From Xestospongia muta (Eukaryota; Porifera; Demospongiae; Haplosclerida; Petrosiidae), in NCBI GenBank assembly GCA_963693285.1, contig OY848918.1, positions 20,471,484-20,535,483 of the forward strand: a stretch of 64,000 bases of DNA. The letters run 5' to 3'. Below, piece after piece: positions 11,593 through 23,870 of the stretch; position 1 is the first letter of the stretch, and the number at the start of each line of letters is the position of its first letter. Under the pieces are notes generated by a model. That model was not told the DNA's origin and did no database searches. It saw nothing but the letters and a program-made list of their open reading frames with translations. A program made the position numbers and the translations under genes.

Positions 11593-12565
11593 ATGGGGAA
11601 AAGATGTACTGTGGCTAGATGCAGTAATAAATACATGGATGGTGTTTCCTTATTCAAATTCCCTTTAAGAAAGGAAATAAGAGAACAGTGGATTAAGCAA
11701 GTTAAGAGGAATAGAGCAGGCTGGACATATCCAAGTGACTACTCAGTTATGTGCAGCTGTCATTTCACTGATAAATGCTTTGAGACTTCCAAGTTTACTA
11801 GCCAAGGAGATGGGGTATACATTCAGAAGACAAAAACACCACACCTTGTAGCCTTCCACATACACTTGTACCTTTTTTATGCAGTACCTATAGTCATTCA
11901 AATAAAACAGAGGCAATAGCTGAGTATACTAGTTGGTTTGCATGATTGTAATCCAAGTAATAATATCATTATGTTGATGAAAATTAATTATAAATCTGAG
12001 TATTTAAATCCAGTGTAATTATCAGATGGGAAGGTTTTCCTTATAACTGTTACTGCACATGATGGTAGGATATTAATGTCCTTGCTCAATCATCCCCAAC
12101 ACAAACTGGTTAGTTGATGATATGCAGTGTGTCTGTATTGTCATAAACATATGAAGGTTACAATTTATAACAATATAGAAATCTTAATCTTGTATAGTTC
12201 TTTGTCCTTGGTTTCTTCACTGACCTGATAATTTAGCTGAAAAATGTCAATTTTATACCTTAAAAACAACTTCCCTCCCATTTTATAGCTGGCCAACAGC
12301 AATAGGTAATACATTTCAATCATAACTATAGTAAAAGTAGCAGCTGTCCTACATGTATTGTTTGATAATTACTGCTGATCAACTGTAAAAGAGTGATAGA
12401 TTTGTTAAGTAGAAAAAGTGAAAACTTATCTATTTGTATATGCATATTGCATAAAACTTTACTGTTGTTCTATAGTACATTAGTTGTTGTGCCTTAATAG
12501 CAAGACATGACACCTGCATTTACTCTCATGCTTAATAGTAATGTTCCTGGAACATATATTGTCAA
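11528..12565 (+). repeat. Flanking segment duplicated at 30285-31155
   Basis: Three separated blocks match the right copy in order: 11528-11575 with 30285-30335 (gcctccatgatgacgc core), 12300-12420 with 30335-30455 (agtaaaagtagcagctgtcc core), and 12519-12560 with 31115-31155 (gcttaatagtaatgttcc core). The right copy lacks the roughly 720 bases holding the THAP ORF. The segmental duplication of the Roc-Death gene therefore extends well past its stop codon. Confidence 0.75.
11593..11919 (+). CDS. THAP-type zinc-finger ORF, possibly a fragment
   Basis: The ATG at 11593 opens an ORF whose first 65 or so residues form a THAP domain: MGKRC, then CSNKY (Cys-x4-Cys), a basic loop with FKFPLRKE and the conserved Trp of REQWIKQV, YSVMCSCHF supplying the Cys-x2-His pair, and a weak PHLV match to the terminal AVPTF box. 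THAP domains bind DNA and occur in animal regulators and in P-type transposases. After the domain the ORF runs only about 35 unremarkable residues, so this may be a first exon or a transposon remnant. The region is absent from the duplicated flank near 30335. Confidence 0.7.
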   Translation: MGKRCTVARCSNKYMDGVSLFKFPLRKEIREQWIKQVKRNRAGWTYPSDYSVMCSCHFTDKCFETSKFTSQGDGVYIQKTKTPHLVAFHIHLYLFYAVPIVIQIKQRQ

Positions 12566-12949
12566 TTTAAGTGCAGATGGAAAGAAATAGTAAATGAAAT
12601 CTCTTGTTGTGTTTACTTGTTTATGCTATCACAATAATTGTAGTACAATTAATAGTTTAGGATATTTTGATGCCTCATAGTTCATTCATAAGTTTATATA
12701 GTGTTAATTCAATGGTATTAAATAATAAAAATTATTTTCACATTTTTATTTTGTTTTCTTTATTATATTGTACAGTACCTTGTACTCACACTGTAAAAAA
12801 ACTAGTGTACATTGTACACTTATATGTTAGCACACCGCTGGTGTCCCATTTTGAAAGGTGTGCTAATCACACTCGTTACCAACTTGGTGTCTTGAGCACA
12901 CTTCATGAGTGTACAGTACTCCAAACTTTTATTTACACATTTATCACAC

Positions 12950-15260
12950 AATGACATGATATTTTAAGGTAACAAAGTCAGTGGTCTTCTTATATATGGC
13001 AAGAACAGAATGATCAACTAAATCAGATTGCTTTACAAAAACAAAAGAAGGAGAGGTGTGATGACAGAATTCATAGCTATGAAAGTGGAAATTGAAACAG
13101 ATGGTATGAAGTAAATGATCATCAATAGAATTAGAGTACAAACAGGACAGTCTTTGATGATGGTTTGCCAGAGTTTGAGGTATGTTCTTGAAACATCGAA
13201 CTCGATGAGCAAGCTCTTTAAAGTAGTTATGTTTGCTCTCATATCTCATACACCAAAATCTAGTTAAAGGTCCACACCTTCAAAGAGATTATTAATCACA
13301 TATTTAAATACAACCATGTTGTGTTACCTGCTAATCCATTTAGGGTAGTGTAACATATAATGAAGTTTTGGAGTAATATTACAAGATGGGTAGAGCTGAG
13401 AAAAGGATAAATGGTGCTCCTCAATTAGAAATGCAAGATAAGCAATATCATCTTGTGACAACACTGGAGCAAAAAGTAGATCAATAATTTCAAGAAGTCG
13501 AAGAAAATTCTGCCACCTAATATCAGTCTCTGGGATGCTATCACCAATCATCAATGGCAAAAGTCGACATAAACACCACATTTGGGCAGCTGTGTTACAA
13601 TGATAATGCTATGAATACCTACATAGATTAGTACCTTTTGTTTAAGTGAATGATCCAATGAATGAAAGTCGTTGAAGAAATCACCGCAGGTTTATTTCGA
13701 GCATCCAAAGAAGAGTATGGAAAGTGTTGAATTTGGTAGTGTGCTTTTATTAATGTATTGTCCATACTTTTGTCTGCGCATCATCAGAAGTTGCCATACA
13801 GTGCCTACAAATTCGAAGAGCACCTGAAGGTGCTTTGTACCCTCCAAGTAAATGGGATGACAAATTGTCACCAGATGACAAAGATATTGTGCCCTTAAGA
13901 CACACAGTTTGTCCATTATTGACAACTGTGATGCCATCCTAAATTAATTTCAGATAACTTTATAAAAATGTAAGTTCATTTTACCTCTTCCAAAATTCGT
14001 AACTCCTTCATGAACGGCTCTAAAATGGTATCAATTCCATACTTATTAATAACAGTGGTCTTAGCAACTGCCAAAAGTTGTATTGATATCAACTGTGAAC
14101 GTAAATAAGGACTCAAATTACCAATGGTATAGTAGAAGAGGCCTACATGTATAAGAAATGTTTTTAATTAATACAGTAGATACAAACATACCAAGTTTAT
14201 GATGTTTGACTTTGGTTCCCAAAGGATTACAGACTTCAACATCATCATAATATATCATGACTTGTAAGGAATTTTTTTCCCGAGAGTACAATGGATGACA
14301 CAGAAAGTCTGATCCATCACAGTAGTCAGCCAGAAGTCCATCTGTACGTCTATGTCCACGCATGACCTAAGTGTATAATAGTAACAATGGAATAATACCA
14401 CAATGGCATGTGTGCATATGTACATGTATGTGTATGGTATACCTCTTCAAATACTAATGATTGCTTTAGTAAAGCATGAAGTGATTTGAGGAAAGGAATT
14501 TGGTACACACAATCATGAACAAATGTCAAAAATGGCCTGGATACATTATGGGCAAGAGCTATCCTTCTCCCAACCTTTTGTTTTGTTGGTTCCTACATTA
14601 TGTGGATACAGGATGGTGATTAATGATCCCATGGATACTGACCAAAAGATCAAGGTGGTCTTTGTAAAACTTTTCTTGTAGGTACTTTGACTCAAGCTGT
14701 GTAAATGGATAGAGTTTAAGAGGATCAGAAAACAGTTCCAGTAGTCCATTTATGTTTGTGAAGTTCAAACCATTTTCTTGTAAACATGTACTAACATCAT
14801 TCTGGAGATGAGAAATCACTTGCTGAATTATCAAAGTGAAGTCACACAAAAGCCCATCAATTGCTGTTTGAGATACTTTCCTGACTTCTTTTAACTTGAG
14901 AAGGAAAAGTGCCAATTGCTTCTTGTGACGTGATTGTTGTACACTAGTTGGTACTCCTGTCTCACACAAGGTAGTTGGTTCCTAATACATGTATTCAGTG
15001 TCATGAAGTGGGCTACTGGGATCTTGAGGAAGTGAAGTTACAGCTGCAGAAGGACCAATCATGTCTAAATCCTCACGATGTTTCCTGTAAAGATGCTTCT
15101 TGAAGGAATAAAAGTTGGAGTATGTTCTAGAACATCCTCGAATACCACAACAAACATGGAATCGTGGATCATGAGCGTGAGCTACTGCCATGTGCCTTAC
15201 TACTCCTTTCAAAGTTGGAGCAGCAGCACTGTAACATACCCAACACACACACTTGTTCAT
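12950..15260 (-). pseudogene. CACTA/EnSpm transposase relic
   Basis: The ATG at 15260 begins two C2H2-like fingers (CWVCYSAA...HMAVAH and CCGIRGCSRTY...HLYRKH). Successive exons give RTDGLLADYCDGSDF, YYDDVEVCNPLGTK, NKYGIDTILEPF, SGDNLSSHLLGGYK, a RICRHCM zinc motif, then TPKLHYMLHYPKW and MRYESKHNYFKELAHRV. This series is typical of animal CACTA transposases. Lesions: TAG at 14982-14984, a frame break near 14600, and TAA after the RICRHCM segment (about 13728). I judge it non-functional, although some breaks could be mis-assigned introns. Confidence 0.8.
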
Positions 15261-15384
15261 GATTCAACCTCCAAATAATGCACACTAAGATGTGACCACA
15301 CCTTTTATTAGCACGTGGTCGTGTTGAGAACGATGGTGAAAATTTGAGCTATCTGTTAGCAACACTAAATTATAGACCTTCAAG

Positions 15385-17299
15385 ATGAAAGTGGTGATGC
15401 TGTCCTACCTTGAAAGGAACAAAATCATTAAAATACCTGAAACTTTTGAGGGCAATGAACTGGAATATTTAGAGGAGGAGTTTCGAAAGAACTTTTCCTA
15501 CCAAGGAAACGTGTCCATTTGTATTTCTTTTCACAAATATGATGCTGATTGGGATGACTACATTGAGGTAGAAAAGGACACAGTAATAGAAAACAAGGAT
15601 AAGTTAAAGGTCATTGTGACCCCACAACTAATGACACCTGTCTCCAGTGCTGACTCTTCTGTGAATAATAACCTCAGTTCACTTCAAGTTTTCTCGTCCA
15701 CTCCATCAGGATCTAAGGGACTTGAACTTCATCCCAGAGTCTTGTCAGATGATTATTTACCTGTACGAAAGAGGCGACCTCAAGTACTAGATGATGTGAG
15801 TGATGATGAGTCTGCTGGAGGTTCTACACTCATTCTAGATTCTGAAGAAGCTGTGGATGAAGTCGAGGTCATTGTATCATCAAAGAAGCTGAAGGCTGTG
15901 AAAGAAGAAGATGATGCCATTCCTCTTCCTAATCCATTCCCTTTACCTAATCATTATCGTTCTGAAGTTGAGACTGCGCTGAAACTAGGTAGATTAAGTA
16001 ATGTCACAAGGCAGGCTTTTATAGCCAGAATAGCTTCATTAATGCTCAATTACAAAAGATATCCCAGCAGTGAGGATTATGCTAATGTTGGTCAGGCTAT
16101 TATAATGAAATATCCTTTTCTTAAGTCACCTGTTGGTTCTCCTGCCGTATGTTTTTATTTTTTAGTGTGTGTTTTTAAATGTTCTTAACTTTTAGGGTGC
16201 CATCATAACATCTCTGAAAATTTCTTTTAAAGAATTCTGAAGAGATAAGGGTAAGAAGAGGAGGCCACAATCTTCATTGCAACCTCGTTCTGAGAAGAAA
16301 AAAGTGCCTGGGAGCTCAGTTTTGTTATCACCTCCAATTGTTCAGTCAGGTTTGTTTATGTCAATTATTATGTGCTTAATACCTTTTACTGCAGGAGAGG
16401 ATGATGTATCTTTTTTGAGGAATGTGAAAGCACTACAAACAGAATACAAGAAGATGCGTCATAATCCACAGATTGTCGATGAACTAATGATATCAGCATT
16501 TCCAAAGCGCCGAGAAGATATCACTATGAACCCTTATGATCTCTGCACTTTATTTGAAAAATATCCATTTTTGAATGATACTAACCAGGTAATAAATAGT
16601 ACATATGTGTGATGTAATTACAGTAATTATTATAATGTTTATAGATAATGTTGGAGATGTCTAGGATTCTTTGTGATGTAAACTGGGCTAAGAAAGGACA
16701 GGTTACGTGGAATGAGACTATTAAGAAAATACTGGAACAAGCTAGTGTGGAGGTTACTCATAATAAACGACTGAGAGATAAACTAGATGAAGTAGGAGAA
16801 GAAGGTAAATTTATACTTTCACTGATTTGATGCAGAATATTAATTAACAGCTGATAAGTCCCTTTTATCAATTGTGGTGTTGACCTATTTGTTACCAGAT
16901 GTGAGAAGCAAACCAGACAGTGACAAAATTGTTTACTTTACAAATGTGAGTTACACATCACACTTAGTATCATCATGTTCTGTGTCTATTATGTAGGCCA
17001 CTACTAACCTGAACTCTATTATTGCAGAGAGGAAACAGCCTCAACCTTTTGTTCTCGTTACCGGAGACATCTGCTCACCTGACCAAGCTTTTCTTGTTGT
17101 TGATTGTCAGTTAGTTGGGGAAGTAGATATGAAAACTATCCCACTGAGTGTTTTGGCTGCGTACTTCGTATTCAATATTTGCTATATCAAAGGTTGCCAC
17201 AACATATTCTCTTATTTCGAAGTCATATTTCTCAATGCTAATTGTGACAGAGTTCCGTCATCTGTTAAATATTTCATGGCAGCCTTGAAAAATTTCTGA
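15385..17299 (+). pseudogene. CACTA accessory protein, SAMD3-like (nonsense-bearing)
   Basis: Exons read as 15385-16146, 16196-about 16350, about 16396-16588, 16645-16804, 16899-16945 and 16997-17299. The N-terminus has an acidic mid-region (DDVSDDESAGG), followed by a conserved block containing RQAFIARIASLMLNYKRYPS and YPFLKSP, then a second YPFLND block, and a C-terminal segment (PFVLVTGDICSP...FSYFEVIFL). This order matches the SAMD3-like companion ORFs of animal CACTA elements. An in-frame TGA lies at 16238-16240, with the same frame continuing beyond it, which suggests a nonsense change. It is transcribed divergently from the transposase. Confidence 0.75.
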
Positions 17300-17555
17300 C
17301 ACTAGTCATCTTTTTCTGACACTTTAATCATTTTTTCAGTTCTTTTTGTCATTTTCATTTCATATTTTGATAGTTATGAAATGTTAACTAAGTGTGTCAA
17401 ATACACTTTACAGTGCGTCTTCAGGACACTCTGTGCAGTGTACTCAGTACACCATGTAGTGTAAGTGTACATTGGACTCCAAAATAAGTGTCCGTATTGG
17501 GACAAGGCTCGGACACCATATTTGGTGTCCACAGTACACTTTACTTTTTACAGTG

Positions 17556-17921
17556 CAATCACCATCATGTCCAGTTAAAGGTACACAAAAATTGAAAAAA
17601 AATCTAGCAAAACTAGTCTGTCAGAAAATGATTAAACACCAACAGCACCTGTCCAAGGAGTGGCTGATGAGGTCCCTTTCCAAGATTTCTGTGGGTAAGT
17701 TATTTAGATGACAATACCATTTGACCACACCCAATTGACACACCCTCTTCAGGTTACTGAAATGCATAAAATGCATAAAATATATGTAGCATTAAACAAT
17801 ATAAACTAACAACAAAAAAACATAACAAACATCTCATAATGTATACACTTCTCTGATCCCCTTTAAATTGTAACACCAATTCTTTTACTTCTTTAAATTT
17901 TCTTATTCTTTCTTTTCTTTG
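17556..17921. other. Short gap between the CACTA element and the deaminase stop
   Basis: AT-rich; probably the 3' UTR of the minus-strand deaminase gene. An ORF at 17472-17711 crosses the transposon end and has no recognisable content. Confidence 0.5.
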
Positions 17922-19433
17922 TTAATTTTTCCTATAGAAGTTGTATAGATGAACAATGAATGTTGAATAATTTATATAGTTATACCTTTTCGGTAATGCT
18001 GCTTGTAGTATTTTTCGAGAAGCTTCATACATATTACCCTTTTTAGTGGTTTCACCTGCTTTATGATATATCACTTCTTTAATTCCAGACTGTACTATCA
18101 ATTTAGCACAGTCATTACAAGGATATTTAGTGACATAGAGAGTACAGTCTTTAACTGATGGAGTTCCTTTGCTGAGAATAGCATCATATTCAGCATGACA
18201 GACTAGAATATATTAAGTACATATGATTATAAAAATTACGTACTTACTATATGGGTCTCCTGAATGTGGATCTTTGATATTTTCAATTACTTTTTGAACA
18301 GCTCTGCGATCCATACCTTCTGGGTATCCACTAAAACCAACCGAAATAACCTGTTTGTTCTCTTCTGACACTATACAGGCTCCCTGCTAACAAAAATCAT
18401 TAGTGAATGTACATATTTTAAAACTAATGATTACTAACTGTACATTCTGGACGCCTTTCATGATTTCCTTGTTTCTTAGCAGACAGCATTGCTAATGACA
18501 TAAAGAATTGCTCCCAGGTAAGGACGAGTTCCTTCTCTGGTTTACTATAAGTAACATCTCTGCCTTTGGCGTTTTTTATTCTTTCTGACAATGAAATCTG
18601 AATATCATCCCCTGAAGCAGCTGTTACTGTTACCTGAGGCTCCGCTGGTGCTTCAAAATGGCTAAGTTGTAAAAATAACAAATGTATTATACCAATAAAG
18701 ATAAAATAGTGACCTGTAGCAAACTTTTTGTAAGCGAAACAACTCTGCTGCACGCTCTATGTCTAGCATTTTAGTTTTACTTCGTCGTATGATGAACATT
18801 CCATATTTAACATGAGATATCCCAGATTGTATAATAGCATGAGCACAGTCCTCATCAGGACGAATGGTCTGATAGATAGTGCATCCTTCTAAGTTTGGTA
18901 TAGCCCTGTTTGTAATAGCATTGACAGCTGCATGGACAACTGTTAGTATAATGATTGTTAAGAGTACCACAATCAATAAATAATTGTTAATTACCATATG
19001 GAAATTTATTGCCTAAATCAAGTTTTGATTCTGAGTAATTTGGACAACCTTTCCATGGAAAATGATGATCATTCTTTTTATCTTTCATATATGGCATAGA
19101 ATTGTATCCAATTCCTACAATAGTGTTATCAGGAGTTACAATACAAGCTCCAACCTATAGTGTTTTAAAGACATTCTACTTGACTGTATAATAATGACAT
19201 TATCTTACAGGAGTTCTAGGGTCTTTACTTCTGAGAGCAGCTAAACATGCAACACTCATAAAGTACTCATCCCAATCATGAAAGACTTGTCCACCAACTT
19301 GCTGCTTTATCTCCTTGTAATTGGCACTTCCGATATCTTTTTCCTTGATAGTGCCCTTTGATTTTTTTTCTTGTACTTCTTGGTCTTTAAGTTGATCTTC
19401 TATCCCTTTTGATTGACTTTGTGAAGAACCCAT
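17922..19433 (-). CDS. Double-domain cytidine/dCMP-type deaminase (CDADC1-like), intact
   Basis: Six exons (high to low): 19209-19433 with the ATG, 18995-19154, 18714-18939, 18439-18661, 18248-18383 and 17922-18202 with stop TAA. All junctions are GT-AG and in phase, giving 416 residues. The first domain starts at WDEYFMSVACLAALRSKDP and VGACIVTPDN, like dCMP deaminases, but its catalytic box is HAAVNAI (no Glu) and its second zinc motif is PDEDC (first Cys missing). The second domain keeps CHAEYDAI and PCNDC and should bind zinc and deaminate. CDADC1 has the same two-domain plan and acts on deoxycytidine nucleotides. The start lies in a Lys/Gln-rich leader (MGSSQSQSKG; the MGSS start could be N-myristoylated, inference). 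A broken copy lies at 23871-25900. Confidence 0.85.
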
Positions 19434-19549
19434 TATATTTTCCTTGTTTGTTTTAAAAGCATAAGAGAAACGTTAACGTGGTATATAGTCAAAAATATTC
19501 TCACTTTTATATCCTTTTTTATTAGTTGACCATATAACTGAGTGTATGA

Positions 19550-22500
19550 CACACCAATAAATGTGCTTAGTGAAATATAGTTACCTTTAATGTCTACCTT
19601 TAAGAGTTTATGATCAAAATAATAGATTTTTAACTTCTTATAGCCTTACTAATGATAGTCTTAACTTGATCTTCTCAGATAATAGTTTACTGAATAGCTC
19701 ACTGCTCACTGTGTATCTAATTTTATAATCACCTCATTCTATTTCTGCCTTGCCATCAATTATGACTGTCGTAGCATGTTACACTATGAATGTACTATAC
19801 TATGAATATAACTATTGCGTCCCTTACATTATGAATAATATAACAGTTACCTTGTTTGGCACTGTGTGTGTTAATGTTTGGCACATGAATATAAAATATT
19901 ATTCTATTAAATTATATATATATATATATATATGATACAATTAATGTATAAACTACCGTACACTAATGTACATTAATGACATTTACTGTCAACAACTGTC
20001 AGTTTTGAATTCTACCATTATGTTTATTTAGTACAATGAAAGTTTTGAATTCAAAATTCAAACTGAGGTAGTAACTATATATATTATTTGATGTAAAGAT
20101 GTAGTAGACTATATCTCTATAATGGTTTCTAATATGATATCTTTACTGCTGTCAGATAGTGTATATACTATGCAGGTATATCTACTTAATCACTTACAAT
20201 AAAGTAATAAAGTACAGGTGTTGTGCTATTATAAAGAGTAACTTTTAGTGTATTCATTTTGTTATCTACAACATCTGACTTCAACATGATTACTTAAAAG
20301 TAATACTACATAATAATTATATATATTAGTAAATACATGTAGTATAACATTTTGTAGCCTTACCAATAATAGCCTTTGGCTTTCTTCTGAAATTATAGTC
20401 AAAATGATAATAACCTAATCTACTCTTGCTCAATTCTGACTCTTTACTATTACACACTAACTGTACTATATTACACTATAGATATAACTAATAACAGTTA
20501 TCTTATTTGACACTATTTATATCAACAATAACTCAATAACCCTCCAAGTAATCCACTTATATCTTTTCTCTTTTCATTGAGTTTAGACTGTTTATCTGAG
20601 ACTTATATAACAACAAGTTAGATTTCTAATGATGTCAACCTGCCATTGTAGACAGCTTGGTGGGTTTTAGCTATGATTTACTATGTCTGTCTGGTTATTG
20701 TTGACTATATAAAATAAGAACTATTGTTTATTGATAGCAATGCATTGACTATTTGTCTTATATTATGAGTGTTTACTTACTATAAGTATTATAACTTTTC
20801 TGTTTATTAATACTTCAGACAAATCTCACTATACAATACAGGTATTATTTAGTAAAACTTTTGGTGCCTACCAATAAGAGTTTATGACCAAAAAGGATTC
20901 TTAAATTCTTATAGCTTTGCCAGCAATGATAGTATTGAATTGCTCTTCTCAGATAATAGCTCACTGCTTACTGTGAATCTAATTTTATAATCATCCCACT
21001 CTATTTCTGTCTCATCATCAACATGACTGTCATAGTATATTACACTATGAATGTAACTATACTATGAATGTAACTATTGGTCTATACTCCTACATAATGA
21101 ATAATGATAAGAGTTACCTTGTTTCCAATATTTACTATATGTGTGTTGATGTTTGGCACATGAATATATGTGTGTTAACTGTACTATAGATATAACTAAT
21201 AACAGTTGTCTCTTTTGACAATATTTATATTAACATTAATTTGCCACATGAATATTTTGGTAGAGTACACAGTACATTGTGTTAACATAGTGCATATATC
21301 AATATGTTAACTATTGTATGGTAGCTATTGACTTTTAGAACATCCTGGGATATGCCAACTACATCCAGGTGCCCTGAGTCAGCCTATGTCTTACATATGC
21401 TTAATAAGTAATACTACATAATAATTATATCTACCTATAAAGCATTACATTCATTTAAAGCCTTTCCAACAATGATCTTTGCCTTTCTTCTGATATTATA
21501 GTCAGAATAATATAGTTAACTATGCTTAATAATCTCCCATCTACTCTTACTTTATCAATTGTGACTCTCTAATATTATTTTATGGATACCACTAATAACC
21601 TATATAACAGTTTCTTTGTTTGACATCGTTAATATCAACATTAATTTATTTGGCTCATGAATATCTTGATAGAACATCATGTAAATATACCAATGTATTA
21701 ACTACTGTTCACTAGATAATGATATCTTAGGACATCCTAGGATATGCAAATTACATTCAGATGCCCTGGATCAGCCTATGTCTTTCTGAATACCTGGCAT
21801 GTGGCCCCTGTGTCTTAATTTTATTCAATTCAAAGGGATTATGTGATATTCACATTTTTCAGGATATCTTCTGACTACTAGACTATATGTGACCTGATTT
21901 CAGAAAAGGGACCATTTCTGTTAAAACATCTCAAAAACATGTAGTTGTTGTGTACACAGTCATACATTTTCAATTGATGTTTACTATACAAGATGCTCTT
22001 TTAGTGTATGAATTAAATGAACAATTTAAACATCTCAAAAACAGTTTTGCACATATTCAGTTGCTATGTATACACAACTTCAAATTTTCAATGGATGTTT
22101 ACTGAATTATATAATTATCTTAGTTAGAAAACTATTATTAGATAACTTGAATACAAAACTTAGTAAATGTCCTTTTTAAAAATGAATGAACTACTTAAAT
22201 GCAAGTGTTTTTATATAAATGTTTTGACATAAGTAGTCCCTTATTTTAAATCAGGTCACAATTTATTAGTGATAAATATATAGATAAGATTGTGAGTGAC
22301 TTATAGGAAACTTCTAAGAGATACAGGTCTACTATATGTTTTGATAATAATGATAGAATATACTTACTGTCAATAACACCTTTTAGTTTTCAATTTGATA
22401 TTTATTTAGTATAGTGAGGTTTTGAATTCAAAATTCAAACTCATGACTACATATATTATTAGATTTAATAATCTAGTAGACTATATCTCCATACTGTTGT

Positions 22501-23600
22501 CTACTATCATATCTCTATACTGTTATCATATAATGTATATACTATATAGAGTATATCTACTTAATCACTTACGATAAAGTACTGATATTATTATTGAGAT
22601 CAATTCTTAGCATACTTATTTTGTTGTCAGCAATGCCATTAAATAACCTAATTATTTTATAATGATTATTTAAAAGGTAACACTACATAATAATTGTATT
22701 TACTGTAAAATACATGTAGTATAACATTTTATATCCTTACCAATGATGGTCTTTGCCTCTCTTTTGAAATTATGGCCAAATAGTTCACTATAGTTTTATG
22801 ATCTACTCTTGCCTTGTTATAAATTCCGTCTCTCGACTATTACACCATGGATATAACTAACAACAATTATCTTGTTTGATATTATTTATGTTAACATTAA
22901 TTCAGCACATGAATATGTTGATAGAGTACATAGTACATTGTGTTAACATAGTACTTATATCAATGTATAAACTACTGTTTAATAGATAATGACATCCTGA
23001 TAGAACATCCTGGGATATGCCAACTACATCCAGGTACCCTGGATCAGCCTATGTCTTTTTGGACACCTGGCTTTTGCCCTCTATGGTGTAAGTATATTCC
23101 AAGAGATCATCAATTTATGACTGTTGTAGTATATTACACTATGAATGTAACTATACTATGAATATAACTATTGTGTCTATACTCCTACATTATGAATAAT
23201 GATAATAGTTTCATTGTTTGCACTTGGTACTATATGTGTGTTGATGTTTGGCACATGAACATATCGTATTGCTCTCCTATAATACTATAAATATGATACA
23301 ATTATTGTATAAACTACAATACAGTAATGTACACTAATAATAGAGTGTATTTACTGTCAACAACTGACAGTTTTGAATTCTACTCTATTTTGAATTCAAA
23401 ATTCAAACTTGGGATAGCCTATAACTACAAATATTATTAGATTTAATGATGTAGTAGACTATATCTCTACCCTGTTGTCTACTATAATATCTCTATACTA
23501 CTGTCATGTAGTGTATATACTATATAGAGTATATCTACTAAATGACTTCAATAAAGTACTGATATTGTGTTATTATAAAGTTCAACTGTTAATTAACTTT
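19550..23600. repeat. Gene-less block of diverged 1.1-1.4 kb repeats
   Basis: No supported exon in about 4 kb. Several landmarks recur in direct orientation: 'gtttggcacatgaatat'-like sequence near 19876, 21155 and 23250; 'gatatgccaactacatccag' near 21350 and 23012 with a variant near 21745; 'ttttgaattcaaaattcaaac' minus one base near 20040, 22420 and 23390; and a 'cctttggctttcttctg' module near 20375, 21475 and 22745. Unit boundaries drift, as in an old tandem array with internal deletions. The block lies exactly between the two deaminase copies. Confidence 0.7.
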
Positions 23601-23870
23601 TTCTTTTCGTAAGATTGCTTGAGCAGTACACTACATAATAATTATACTGTTATATACTGAATAAGATCACCATTGGGACCAATACTTTTGACTTTAAAGA
23701 AGTGGTCTTATTACCAAGGTGCCTCTTTAGAGTAACCAACTACCACCTTTCGTTTCAACATCACTTTTTTACTTCTTTAAATTGTCTTACTCTTTCTTCT
23801 TTCCTATAATTATTGTATATATAAATTTTAATATGTTAATGAGTAATATACTTTGAGGGAAGGTCAGGAG

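Larger units (their letters stand above)
12789..17555. mobile_element. CACTA (EnSpm) DNA transposon, nearly complete
   Basis: The left end reads CACTGTAAAAAAA and the right end is its inverted form (TTTTTACAGTG, ending at 17555). A CA dinucleotide flanks both ends and may be a short target duplication. Sub-terminal regions (12789-12960 and 17395-17555) are crowded with GTGTAC and GTGTCC motifs in both orientations, like the transposase-binding arrays of CACTA elements. Inside are two divergent genes: a minus-strand transposase and a plus-strand accessory gene with a roughly 125-bp common promoter region at 15261-15384. Both genes carry stop codons or frame breaks, so this copy looks inactive. 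Confidence 0.8.
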
